A DNA stretch of 64,000 bases from the NCBI GenBank assembly GCA_023406895.1, contig JAEXTV010000031.1, forward strand, positions 186,001 to 250,000, written 5' to 3'. Positions 32,182-40,662 of the stretch are shown here, in pieces (position 1 is the stretch's first letter; every line of letters starts with the position of its first letter). The notes beneath the pieces were generated by a model. It worked only from the letters and a program-made list of their open reading frames with translations, made no database searches and was not told the DNA's origin. This stretch comes from Bacillota bacterium (GTDB lineage: Bacteria; Bacillota; Clostridia; Christensenellales; SZUA-584). The position numbers and the translations under genes were made by a program.

Positions 32182-33834
32182 CTATTTCTGCTTATCTCTC
32201 TCTCGCAATTCCACACGGCGGATCTTGCCGCTGATGGTTTTCGGGAGTTCCGTCACAAATTCGATCACGCGCGGATACTTATACGGCGCGGTCACCTTTT
32301 TCACATGATCCTGCAGTTCTTTCGCAAGTGCGTCGGATGGCTCATAGCCCTTGGCGAGCACGATGGTCGCCTTCACAACCTGCCCGCGGTCCGGATGCGG
32401 CACGCCCGTGATGGCCGTCTCCAGCACCGCCGGATGCTCCATCAGCGCGCTTTCCACCTCAAACGGCCCGATGCGGTAGCCGCTGCTCTTAATTACGTCG
32501 TCGGTGCGGCCCACGTACCAGAAATAGCCGTCCTCGTCCTTCCACGCGACGTCGCCCGTGTGGTAAACGCCGTCGTGCCAGCAACGGTTCGTCAGTTCTT
32601 CGTCCTTGTAGTACCCGAGGAACATGCCGGGTGTGGTGCCTTTCTCAACGCGCACCACGATTTCGCCCGATTCGCCCCAGCTGCACGGCTCGCCCGCGTC
32701 ATTCACGATATCCACGTCAAAAAGCGGGGAAGGCTTGCCCATCGAGCCCGGGCGCGGTTCCATCCAGATGAAGTTGCCCACGGTCACGGTCAGCTCGGTC
32801 TGGCCGTATATCTCCATGAGCTTAAGGCCCGTCGCTTCATAGAACTGGTGAAACACCTCGGGATTCAGCGGCTCGCCCGCGATGGATGCCCACTTCATAT
32901 GCGAAAAATCGTATTTTGTCAGGTCTTCTTTGATGAAATAACGGTAGACAGTCGGCGGCGCGCAGAACGTCGTCACCTTATGGTCGCAGATGGCTTTGAG
33001 CATTTCGGCCGGCACAAACTTCTCGTGGTCGTAAACGAACACCGCCGTTTCGGCGAGCCACTGGCCGTAAAGCTTGCCCCAGACTGATTTTGCCCAGCCC
33101 GTTTCGGAAACGGTTAAGTGCATGCCTTCCGGGTCGGCATTGTGCCAAAACACCGCCGTGGGGATATGGCCCAGCGGGTATGTGTATGAGTGCGCCACCA
33201 TCTTGGGCATGCCCGTTGTGCCGGATGTGAAGTAGAGCAGCATGATGTCGTCGTTTTCTGGCAGCGGAAACGACGAGGTATCGAGCTTATCGCTTGCCGC
33301 TTCCACGCCCGCCGTGTAATTAAGCCAGCCGTCACGTCCGCCGAGTATCGCCTTGCAGGCAAGTGTCGGCATGTTCTGAGCCTCTTCCACGTGAACCGCC
33401 ATATCGCCCGTGTCCGTGGAGACGATCATTTTCACTTCTGCCGCGTTGACGCGGTATTCAATATCTTTTTTTGTTAGCAGATGCGTTGCCGGAATGGTGA
33501 CCGCGCCGATTTTATGGAGCGCCATAATCGTATACCAGAATTCATAATGACGCTTCAATATGATCATGACCTTGTCGCCCTTGCGGATGCCCTGCGAAAG
33601 GAAAAAGTTCGCGGCTTTGTCGGAGAGACGTTTTAAATCGGCAAACGTGAAGGTATGCTGCTCGCCCTTGTCGTGTATCCATACAAGCGCGCGTTTGTCG
33701 GGCTTTTCCTTGGCAAGCACATCGAGCACGTCGTAAGCGAAGTTGAACCGCTCCGGCACATTGATCTTGAAATTTTGTTTAAAATCCTCATATGATGTAA
33801 AGTCGGCTTTTGCGTATTTTTCGAATATCCTCAT
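32182..33834 (-). CDS. AMP-forming acyl-CoA synthetase
   Basis: About 550 residues, ANL superfamily. A3 motif YFTSGTTGMPKMV (near residue 205), A5 YGQTELTV, A7 YHTGD, A8 GRTDDVIKSSGYRIGPFEVE, and the C-terminal catalytic Lys in PKTISGKIRR. Overall form fits the medium-chain/branched-chain carboxylate synthetases rather than acetyl-CoA synthetase. It converts a carboxylic acid, ATP and CoA to acyl-CoA, AMP and PPi. AGGGGG precedes the ATG. It follows the XRE-cupin gene by 10 bases and is therefore under the same T-box leader. The apparent isoleucine specifier suggests a branched short-chain acid such as 2-methylbutyrate as substrate, an inference. Confidence 0.93.
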   Translation of the reverse strand: MRIFEKYAKADFTSYEDFKQNFKINVPERFNFAYDVLDVLAKEKPDKRALVWIHDKGEQHTFTFADLKRLSDKAANFFLSQGIRKGDKVMIILKRHYEFWYTIMALHKIGAVTIPATHLLTKKDIEYRVNAAEVKMIVSTDTGDMAVHVEEAQNMPTLACKAILGGRDGWLNYTAGVEAASDKLDTSSFPLPENDDIMLLYFTSGTTGMPKMVAHSYTYPLGHIPTAVFWHNADPEGMHLTVSETGWAKSVWGKLYGQWLAETAVFVYDHEKFVPAEMLKAICDHKVTTFCAPPTVYRYFIKEDLTKYDFSHMKWASIAGEPLNPEVFHQFYEATGLKLMEIYGQTELTVTVGNFIWMEPRPGSMGKPSPLFDVDIVNDAGEPCSWGESGEIVVRVEKGTTPGMFLGYYKDEELTNRCWHDGVYHTGDVAWKDEDGYFWYVGRTDDVIKSSGYRIGPFEVESALMEHPAVLETAITGVPHPDRGQVVKATIVLAKGYEPSDALAKELQDHVKKVTAPYKYPRVIEFVTELPKTISGKIRRVELRERDKQK

Positions 33835-33844
33835 GCTGTCCCCC

Positions 33845-34399
33845 TTATTTTGCGATGATGGCAAGAAAACGGCATACGCCGCCTTCGGCCTGCATGGCGT
33901 GTTTATGCGTGGCGTCATAGTAAACCGCGTCCCCTTCCGAGAGCGAGATCGACTGATTGTCGATATAGAGTGTCATATGGCCTTCCACCACATAGTCAAA
34001 CTCCTGGCCCTCGTGCGCGTTCATGTGCGATTTGGCATCCACATCCGACGGCTCCACGGTGACCAGAAACGGCTCCATCTTTTTATTTTTAAAAATGTAA
34101 GCGAGATGCTCGTAGCCGTATTCTTTGCGGCGCACGAGCTTTAGCCCATGGCCCTTTTTCACCAGCGAGCACATCGAAAGCTTCGGTGTTTCGCCCGTCA
34201 TTAAATCCACAATGTCCACGCCGAGCTTTCCGGCCGCCGAGTAGAGAAACGAGAACGAGAAATCATTTCGGCCCGCTTCATACTCAAGATATTCGGCTTC
34301 GCTTAAGCCCGTCGCCTGCGCCATGTCCGCTGCGGAGATATCCATAATCTCCCGAAGTGCCTGCAGCCGTCTTGCGATCAGCATAATCTTTTCATCCAT
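33845..34399 (-). CDS. XRE-family regulator with C-terminal cupin domain
   Basis: 184 residues. Helix-turn-helix in the first ~65 residues (LREIMDISAADMAQATGLSE, then YLEYEAGRNDFSFSFLY). Cupin_2 barrel from ~110 (SHMNAHEGQEFDYVVEGHM, then LSEGDAVYYDATHKHAMQA). Such proteins bind a small ligand in the cupin and control nearby metabolic genes. It is the first gene behind the T-box and is followed after 10 bases by the acyl-CoA synthetase. It may sense the acid or acyl-CoA handled by that enzyme (inference). AAAGGAGCGTGGATTT precedes the ATG. Confidence 0.92.
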   Translation of the reverse strand: MDEKIMLIARRLQALREIMDISAADMAQATGLSEAEYLEYEAGRNDFSFSFLYSAAGKLGVDIVDLMTGETPKLSMCSLVKKGHGLKLVRRKEYGYEHLAYIFKNKKMEPFLVTVEPSDVDAKSHMNAHEGQEFDYVVEGHMTLYIDNQSISLSEGDAVYYDATHKHAMQAEGGVCRFLAIIAK

Positions 34400-34430
34400 A
34401 AATCCACGCTCCTTTTTTTATTCCGAAAAC

Positions 34431-34692
34431 AAAAAAACCTTTGCCCCGTATGGGACGAAGGTTTACCGCGGTACCACCCAAATTGGCCGTTGCCGGCCCA
34501 ACTTTACAGGGCCCTATAAAGCCCTCTGCATGTAACGGTGCAGTGTCCGTCCGGCTTTTACGTTTTCAAAGCCGCCGCTCGTGAAGTGATATTGACACAC
34601 CTGCCTCTGCGCCGCTTTCACCAAATGCGGTGCTCTCTGAAAGAGGTTTAAGCCTGTCACGTCTTCGTCATCGCGTTTTAATCATGTTGATT
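34431..34692 (-). ncRNA. T-box leader, apparent isoleucine specifier (ATC)
   Basis: The minus strand shows all T-box parts. Stem I base with GCGATGACGAAGACGTGAC, distal AG-bulge region CAGAGAGCACC...TTGGTGAAAGC, and the specifier side AATATCACTTCACGAGC, in which the codon before A-C is ATC (34590-34588). The T-box proper is GGGTGGTACCGCGG (34479-34466). The terminator AACCTTCGTCCC/GGGGCAAAGGTT with a T-run is at 34463-34431. Uncharged tRNA binding would favour antitermination. The specifier assignment is by eye from the usual spacing and needs structural alignment. Confidence 0.93.
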
Positions 34693-34698
34693 GGATTA

Positions 34699-34728
34699 AT
34701 CCTAGCACAAGCGGGCTTAAATTGTCAA
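34699..34728 (-). promoter_or_regulatory. Promoter of the T-box operon
   Basis: On the minus strand TTGACA, 18 bases, TAGGAT, just upstream of the T-box stem I. Confidence 0.65.
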
Positions 34729-34848
34729 CAATAACAAACCTGCAAAAAAACGCAAAAAAACTCTTATCATGCTCCTTGTGACGAGACAACTGGCTGATCA
34801 ATCGATAGAGTGGCTTTGTAGAGGGATTTATCTTTGAGAACAAGCGCT

Positions 34849-35070
34849 TTATTGCAGCGGCGGGTAATACAGCCCGATGCTTTTTAAAAGATCCGCAAGA
34901 GCCATCGATGAGCTGGGCAATTTTACACCCGCTGTGACGAGGAGGCATAAGGCCAGCACCAAAAGATACAGCATTCCCACCCAAATCAGGTCGCGTTTTT
35001 GTTTTTGCTTAAACATCGGGTACAGGCTGATAAAAAAGATGCCGACAAAAACAAGGATGACGTAAATCAT
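34849..35070 (-). CDS. Small two-helix membrane protein of a ger operon (D-type)
   Basis: 73 residues, with two hydrophobic helices (residues ~2-18 and ~31-48) separated by a basic loop KQKQKRDLIW, and a short tail. The start codon overlaps the stop of the GerB-type gene (ATGA), and GAGG lies upstream. Size, topology and position match the small D proteins described next to gerA-type operons in Bacillus, which modulate germinant receptor function. The assignment rests on context, not on a recognised motif. Confidence 0.75.
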   Translation of the reverse strand: MIYVILVFVGIFFISLYPMFKQKQKRDLIWVGMLYLLVLALCLLVTAGVKLPSSSMALADLLKSIGLYYPPLQ

Positions 35071-36185
35071 ACTTGACCTCGCTGCAGCTTAGCTTTTTGC
35101 GGCAGACCACGGACCCAGCCCACAATCAAAGTGAGAAGAGGCATCGCATACTCAAAAAACGCCCATAGAATGGGGGCGTATTCGCGCGAGAACTGCGCGT
35201 GCTGCGCGGTGGATGTATGCACGACAAACGAATAGGCCATGAAGAAAGCGCCGAGAATCGGAATCAAAGGCTTGTAAGACTGGAGCTTAAACAGCTGAGC
35301 AACCGCCAGCACGGAGATGTAATAAATCACCATGATCTTGAAAAACAACAACACGATCAGCACGACGGTGAAAAGGATTTCCATGCGGCTCAGAGCCTGT
35401 GTCAGCGTGACCATGCGCAGCGTTTCAAAAGACGGCAGCGTAAACAGAGATACGGTGTTTCCGAGAACGGCGATATCCCGAGCCACAATAACGAGTATGT
35501 TTAACGCGCCGATCAGCAGGCCGCCCAGCAGGTAGCGCAGCAGCCCCTTTTTCCCGCGTTTTACCTGCGGAGCAATCATCAGATAGAACACAATTTCACC
35601 GAAGGGGATGGTCAGCACCTGGTTTGTGCTCTGAACATAATTCAGCGGCGGCTGATAGAATATCGGCAGGAAATTGTTGAGCTCCCATTGGTTGAGCGTG
35701 AGCAGCGTGCCCACAATCAGAATGACAGTGGACAGCAGCGAGAAGGCCATGGCATAGCGTGTGACCACGCGCAGACCGTAGTAAATGCCGTATGCGCAGA
35801 CAAGAATGCATAACACCATGATGACAAACACCGGCGTATCCACCATGATGGTCTGCTTAACGAGATACCCCATGTCACGAATGTTATAGGTGGTCACACT
35901 TAAAAAATACCACAGCATAATCAGCGAGACGACGGTACCGCCAACGCGCCCGTACACAAGCTCGTTAATCTGAATGATGTTTTTGTCAGGATAAGCTGTC
36001 ATCAGGCTGTTGAATATGAGAAACAACGGTATACCGATAACAAGCCCGAAAATAACGCACAGCCACGAATCCTGCTGCGTGACAGGTAAAAAGAACGAAG
36101 ACAGCAGCGATGAGGATTGGATGAAGCACGCGATAGAAAACATAAACTGGAAAGAGGATATCTGACCCGTTTCGAGCTTCGTCAT
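35067..36185 (-). CDS. Spore germination permease, GerAB/GerKB type
   Basis: 372 residues with about ten membrane helices, APC-superfamily fold of germinant receptor B subunits. It starts with the typical GQISSFQFMFSIACFIQSSS, followed by DSWLCVIFGLVIGIPLF and the IIQINELVYGRVGG segment. It probably binds the germinant amino acid or sugar in the inner membrane of the spore. The start overlaps the stop of the GerC-type gene by four bases. In the forespore these operons are normally driven by sigma-G. Confidence 0.93.
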   Translation of the reverse strand: MTKLETGQISSFQFMFSIACFIQSSSLLSSFFLPVTQQDSWLCVIFGLVIGIPLFLIFNSLMTAYPDKNIIQINELVYGRVGGTVVSLIMLWYFLSVTTYNIRDMGYLVKQTIMVDTPVFVIMVLCILVCAYGIYYGLRVVTRYAMAFSLLSTVILIVGTLLTLNQWELNNFLPIFYQPPLNYVQSTNQVLTIPFGEIVFYLMIAPQVKRGKKGLLRYLLGGLLIGALNILVIVARDIAVLGNTVSLFTLPSFETLRMVTLTQALSRMEILFTVVLIVLLFFKIMVIYYISVLAVAQLFKLQSYKPLIPILGAFFMAYSFVVHTSTAQHAQFSREYAPILWAFFEYAMPLLTLIVGWVRGLPQKAKLQRGQV

Positions 36186-37342
36186 TTTGTGCCCCGCATT
36201 TCCAGTGAATCCACAATCAGGCCGGTATTGGACAATTGCGTTTTTACCTTGAGCTGCAGTTCAATACCGGCATAGATATGATCCCAGTCATCTTTCATCT
36301 TTTCCCACTCCTTCGGGTAGTATTTGTATATCAAAATGCCGTAGCCGTAGATATCCGTTTTTAATGCCTGGGTTTTCACAAACGTATTGGAGATCGTATT
36401 GACGATTTCAACGGCGGCGGCTTTCTCAAGCTGCGGCATCAGCTCATCCATTTTTTTGTTTTTGAATCCCTGAAGTTCACCGATGGCAAGCTGCGCATCC
36501 ACGTTGAGTTCAATGATGATCCGGCCGTTCTCGAGTACAGGCCGCGCATTCGAGGTTAAACTCGTAATTTCCATTATCGCTGTTCCCTCCGGCATAGGGA
36601 CCTCCATATTACCGTCTTCCACATCGCCCATGGCCATAACGTATCCAAGGGTTTCATCTTCATTCAGCTTACCCACCATCTTATCGTTGTTAAAAACAGC
36701 GTTTCCTGAAAGCGCAAGGGCGGTGCTGTCGGGCTCGTTCACTGTTTTAATGATGGGGATAATGGTGGATGTCCCTTTATCGGCCAGCCGGGAGATCATT
36801 TGAATCAACTTTGTTCCGTAAAACTTCGAGATGCCGGAGGCGTTCTCCATTAAGCGCTCAATGGCGGTTGCGGGGATCGGCTCCTGCTTCGTATCGGCGG
36901 AAAGAATGCCGCTCGCGGTGCCGTCTGCGACAAATACCCAGACCTCGAGCCGGGACTCATGGTCGCGCATGAGCATATCCATAATAGGGGCAATTCCCTG
37001 ACGGGCGAGATCCTCTCCAAATATGATCACCTCATTCGGATGAAGGAACAGCTCGCGGCTGTTTTTAAAACGAAACTCCTGCAAAGCCAGCAGCATGGTT
37101 TTGCTTGTGGCAGACACCAGCAGATACGGCGCGTTTTGCGTGCTGTCTTTACCTTGGCTTCTTGATTTCTGTGCTTTGCCCAGTTCGAAAGAAAAATTAT
37201 ATTTTCCCTGTTGATCGGATGCATCTATACCCACACCCGCCACAATAGATAGCATATCGAGCTCGCGCGCGTCCCAGCAGCCTGTCAGTGTCAATATGAA
37301 AACGAGAAATATCAGCCATGAAACGGCACGCCTCATTCTCAT
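36182..37342 (-). CDS. Germinant receptor lipoprotein, GerAC/GerKC type
   Basis: 386 residues. Signal peptide with lipobox LTGC (Cys near 22) directly followed by WDARELDMLSIVAGVGID, the signature of the Ger(x)C family. Later blocks are HPNEVIIFGEDLARQGI, PDSTALALSGNAVFNNDK and the C-terminal YPKEWEKMKDDWDHIY. It is the outer-face lipoprotein of the germinant receptor. It overlaps both neighbours by four bases, so A, C, B and D are translationally coupled. Confidence 0.95.
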   Translation of the reverse strand: MRMRRAVSWLIFLVFILTLTGCWDARELDMLSIVAGVGIDASDQQGKYNFSFELGKAQKSRSQGKDSTQNAPYLLVSATSKTMLLALQEFRFKNSRELFLHPNEVIIFGEDLARQGIAPIMDMLMRDHESRLEVWVFVADGTASGILSADTKQEPIPATAIERLMENASGISKFYGTKLIQMISRLADKGTSTIIPIIKTVNEPDSTALALSGNAVFNNDKMVGKLNEDETLGYVMAMGDVEDGNMEVPMPEGTAIMEITSLTSNARPVLENGRIIIELNVDAQLAIGELQGFKNKKMDELMPQLEKAAAVEIVNTISNTFVKTQALKTDIYGYGILIYKYYPKEWEKMKDDWDHIYAGIELQLKVKTQLSNTGLIVDSLEMRGTK

Positions 37343-38925
37343 TGGCGGCCTCCTCGCTTTATGGATGGATCAATCCCATCCCGGCGTGTTACGTCACCGC
37401 GCGAAATGTGCAAGGGACGCCGAATCATTCTCCAGAGCGGTACGCGGATATAGCTGTCCTGCATATCTCTGTTGGGTTTAACCGTTTCAAAGTACGGAAT
37501 ACCGAACGACTGGAGCTTTGCAAGGTGCAGCAGCATGGCGAGGTAAACCAATGCAATGCCGTAACCGCCGAGCAGCGAGGCAAACACCATCGCGATGAGA
37601 CGTAATATGGCGATGGCATCGTTCTGGCGCGGCACCACAAAGCCCGACACCGCTGTTACTGCGACAGTGATGACCATCGGTGCGCCCACAATGCCTGCTG
37701 ATACCGCAGCATCGCCCATAATCAGCGCGCCCACGATGCTGACGGCCTGCCCGATGGGGCGGGGCAGACGAATACCGGCTTCACGCAGCAGTTCGAACGC
37801 AAACACCAGCACCAGCGCTTCAAAAAAAGCGGGGAACGGCGTGCCTTCGCGCGCATCGGCAATTGTATAGAGCAGCGTGTTGGGAATCAGCTCCTGATGA
37901 AATGTGGTCAGCGCGATGTACAGCGCGGGTGCAAAAGCTGTGATTGTAAAGGCGATAAAGCGCAGCATTCTTGACATGCTCGCGAATATCGTGCGGGTAT
38001 AATAATCTTCGCTGGTTTGAAAGCTCTCGATAAAAAGCATCGGCGCGGTCAGCACAAACGGGCTGCCGTCCGAAATGATCGCAATGTGGCCTTCAAGCAC
38101 GCGGCCCGCCACCACATCGGGCTTTTCGCTGTAGCCCACGGTGGGGAAGATGGAGAATGGCGCGTCTTCAATATATTGCTCGAGATATCCCGAATCGATC
38201 ACCGAATCAATCACAATGGTTTCAAGCCGCTTTTTTACGGTGTTCACAATTTTGGGGTCGGCGACGCCTTGGATATAGGCCACGCAGACATCGGTTTTAG
38301 ATTTTCGGCCGATCTTCATGTGATCCAGCCTGAAAGAAGGGGTTTTGATGCGGCGGCGCAGCAGCGAGGTGTTGGTACGCAAGCTCTCGGTGAATCCTTC
38401 GCGGGGTCCGCGCACCACCGTCTCGCTTTGCGGTTCGGTTACGCCGCGCTTGTCAAAGCCTCTGGAACTGATTGTGAGGCCGCCGTTGAGCCCGTCGGCC
38501 AGCAGCACGGTATCGCCCGAGAGGCAGCTCAAAATCAGCGCGTCTAAGCCGCTTTGTACAGTCACGTCGCCCGCACACAGCACCGCACGAGAGAGCTCCT
38601 CCAAGCTGGCGGGTTTGCCGCCGTTTTCAGTAAACCGGTATGCGAGCAGCGGCAGCAGTATGCTCTCGGATATCGTCTTGGTATCCGCGAGGCCGTCGAC
38701 AAACACAAGCGCACCCTGCAGCCGGCTGTTCTCGCCAAACGAAAACGTATGGATTTTCACGTCTTCGCTGCTCCCAATGGCATTGCGAATGTACTCAAGA
38801 TTATCGCACAGCTGCTGTGAGGCCGGTGTGTCATCCGGCGCGGTTTTTTCGCCGACTGGTGCGCTGTTCTGTTTATTTTTGCAATGCCGGCGGAACAGCC
38901 ATGCCTTTACAAGCCTACGAAACAT
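37339..38925 (-). CDS. Germinant receptor A subunit, GerAA/GerKA type
   Basis: 528 residues. A large cytoplasmic N-terminal domain (~1-290) contains ISSRGFDKRGVTEPQSETVV and GPREGFTESLRTNTSLLRRR, both diagnostic of GerA. Then come four or five helices with ALYIALTTFHQELIPNTLL, EAGIRLPRPIGQAVSIVG and GDAAVSAGIVGAPMVI. GGGGGC precedes the ATG. The gene order A-C-B is that of gerK operons rather than the A-B-C order of gerA. The ligand cannot be told from sequence. Nothing in the operon appears truncated. Confidence 0.95.
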   Translation of the reverse strand: MFRRLVKAWLFRRHCKNKQNSAPVGEKTAPDDTPASQQLCDNLEYIRNAIGSSEDVKIHTFSFGENSRLQGALVFVDGLADTKTISESILLPLLAYRFTENGGKPASLEELSRAVLCAGDVTVQSGLDALILSCLSGDTVLLADGLNGGLTISSRGFDKRGVTEPQSETVVRGPREGFTESLRTNTSLLRRRIKTPSFRLDHMKIGRKSKTDVCVAYIQGVADPKIVNTVKKRLETIVIDSVIDSGYLEQYIEDAPFSIFPTVGYSEKPDVVAGRVLEGHIAIISDGSPFVLTAPMLFIESFQTSEDYYTRTIFASMSRMLRFIAFTITAFAPALYIALTTFHQELIPNTLLYTIADAREGTPFPAFFEALVLVFAFELLREAGIRLPRPIGQAVSIVGALIMGDAAVSAGIVGAPMVITVAVTAVSGFVVPRQNDAIAILRLIAMVFASLLGGYGIALVYLAMLLHLAKLQSFGIPYFETVKPNRDMQDSYIRVPLWRMIRRPLHISRGDVTRRDGIDPSIKRGGRQ

Positions 38926-39062
38926 AATGCCCCCATTATCTTAAGGTCACAATTATCATCTCCCATACTCGGTAAAAAATGCAGAACCGGAACGTCCGTT
39001 CATTGAACAATACTGCCGAAAAGGTTACAATAGAAAAACATCCCAAATAGGTGAGGTTCATA

Positions 39063-39737
39063 ATGAAAGAAGACGTCAGAAAAGCCGTGACGGCGCTCGG
39101 AGCGGACGTCTGCGGATTCGCCCATATCGACAGGTTTGCCAAGGCGCCGAAAGGCTATCATCCGGCGGATATTATGAAAGAATGCCGTTCGGTTGTTGTG
39201 CTGGGCGTCGCGCTGCCCAAAGGGCTTTTTGAGGTAGCACCCCGCTTGGTATATGGTCATTTCAATGATGATGTGTGCCGCGAGGTGGACCGAATTGCGT
39301 TTGCGGCGGCGAAGTGGATTGAAAAGCGGTTTGGCGGCAAGGCGGTGCCCGTGCCGTGTGACGCACCGTACGAATATTGGGACGCAGACAACATGGAAGG
39401 CCGGGGCCTTATTTCCATGAAGCATGCCGCGGTGTGCGCGGGGCTCGGCACGCTCGGCAAAAGCACGCTGCTGTTAAGCCGCGATTACGGCAACCGTCTC
39501 ATCATCGGCGCTGTGCTGTCGGATCTGGATTTGGAATCCGACCCATATGCCCAAAGCATCTGCGTGGATGGATGCCGGCTTTGCATCGAGAGCTGCCCGT
39601 CCGGCGCGCTCGACGGCACGCGCGCGGAGCAGAAGAAGTGCAGGCTCAATACCTATGGCATCACGGCGCGCGGCTTTGACACAGTGGACTGCAACACCTG
39701 CCGCACGGTATGCCCGAGGAAATATGGGATCGGCTGA
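39063..39737 (+). CDS. QueG-like 4Fe-4S protein (short form)
   Basis: About 224 residues. The N-terminal part (ALGADVCGFAHIDRF, RSVVVLGVALPKG) and the middle (AAVCAGLGTLGKSTLLLSRDYGNRL) match the epoxyqueuosine reductase family. The C-terminus has a 4Fe-4S motif CVDGCRLCIESCP and a second Cys group CNTCRTVCP. At this length it lacks the C-terminal domain of true QueG (~380 residues), and the second cluster motif is at the very end. It is likely a related reductase of unknown substrate. It precedes glutaredoxin and FTR-type genes in the same direction, pointing to a thiol/electron-transfer neighbourhood. Confidence 0.85.
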   Translation: MKEDVRKAVTALGADVCGFAHIDRFAKAPKGYHPADIMKECRSVVVLGVALPKGLFEVAPRLVYGHFNDDVCREVDRIAFAAAKWIEKRFGGKAVPVPCDAPYEYWDADNMEGRGLISMKHAAVCAGLGTLGKSTLLLSRDYGNRLIIGAVLSDLDLESDPYAQSICVDGCRLCIESCPSGALDGTRAEQKKCRLNTYGITARGFDTVDCNTCRTVCPRKYGIG

Positions 39738-39818
39738 TCGACATTGATAACCCGAATGTCGGCTTGCGGCGACGCCCGGTTTCATGTAATATGAAATTAT
39801 CATATCGAAAGGAACCAT

Positions 39819-40109
39819 ATGCAAATGGCAGATTTCACACAGGTCGACGGACGCGATATCGGCGACATCAAAATATACGCGCTGAGCACCTGCGGATGGT
39901 GCAAGAAAACCAAGGCGTTTTTCAACGACAGGGGCATCCGTTACACCTATATCGACGTGGACAAGCTTGAAGGCTTTGAAACGGACGCGGTTCGGCAGCA
40001 GCAGCTTAAGCATAACCGGGCGGGGTCGTTCCCGACCATCGTGATCAACGATAAGGACTGTATCGTCGGCTATGATGAGGAGGCGTTGTCCGCCTTAATC
40101 GAGGAATAG
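39819..40109 (+). CDS. Glutaredoxin-like protein (CGWC)
   Basis: 96 residues. Active site STCGWCKKTKAFF (Cys near 25 and 28), cis-Pro loop GSFPTIVIND, and C-terminal GYDEEALSALIEE. CGWC instead of CPYC places it with Firmicute and archaeal glutaredoxin-like proteins that often do not use glutathione. AAAGGAACCAT precedes the ATG. Only five bases separate it from the FTR-rubredoxin gene, so a reductase/substrate pair is likely (inference). Confidence 0.92.
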   Translation: MQMADFTQVDGRDIGDIKIYALSTCGWCKKTKAFFNDRGIRYTYIDVDKLEGFETDAVRQQQLKHNRAGSFPTIVINDKDCIVGYDEEALSALIEE

Positions 40110-40114
40110 CCGGC

Positions 40115-40591
40115 ATGGATGAGCGTCTGCAAAAAAGGATTGAGAAGCTTAAAAAGGACGCGGCGGCGGGCGGCTATACGCTGAATGCCGACGAGGAATT
40201 TGTGGCCGATCTGGCGGCGGGGCTGCTCGCCAATCAGGATCGCTACGGTATCGAGAGCTGTCCGTGCCGTCTTTATACAGGCGAACAGCAGGACAACATG
40301 GATATCGTCTGCCCATGTGTGTATCGCGACGACGACCTCGCCGAATACGGCGCGTGTTTCTGTGCGCTCTATGTAACGGACAAAGCGACACAAAAGCAGG
40401 TTCCCGAGCGACGTCCGTCGCTTGAAGAGCGGCGCGTGAAAGCCGAACCAGGCGAAGGACAACTGCCCGCGTCATTGAAGTATCCCGTATACCGCTGCAG
40501 CGTGTGCGGGTATCTCTGCGCGAATACCAATCCGCCGCGCGTTTGCCCGATCTGCAAAGCGGGCGCAGAGCGGTTCGAAAGATTCATGTAA
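40115..40591 (+). CDS. Ferredoxin-thioredoxin reductase catalytic domain fused to a rubredoxin-like domain
   Basis: 158 residues. Residues 1-95 are an FTR beta-type domain: Cys49-Pro-Cys51, Cys66-Pro-Cys68 and Cys81-Phe-Cys83, the exact CPC...CPC...CxC spacing that holds a 4Fe-4S cluster next to a redox disulfide. Residues 120-158 are a rubredoxin-like knuckle pair, CSVCG (128, 131) and CPICKAG (144, 147). FTR transfers electrons from a one-electron carrier to a disulfide. The fused domain may be its electron donor. The adjacent glutaredoxin is the probable acceptor. No separate FTR alpha subunit is seen. Confidence 0.92.
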   Translation: MDERLQKRIEKLKKDAAAGGYTLNADEEFVADLAAGLLANQDRYGIESCPCRLYTGEQQDNMDIVCPCVYRDDDLAEYGACFCALYVTDKATQKQVPERRPSLEERRVKAEPGEGQLPASLKYPVYRCSVCGYLCANTNPPRVCPICKAGAERFERFM

Positions 40592-40662
40592 ACATATGGA
40601 TTCTGCTATATGCGGAACAAATCACATTTCTTTTCGTCTAAATGACAAAAGGAGGTGGGGAA

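Noticed and set aside
32305..33087. Long plus-strand frame (260 codons) opposite the acyl-CoA synthetase
   Set aside because: It is the antisense shadow of a conserved enzyme; composition (His/Arg-rich) is typical of such shadows.
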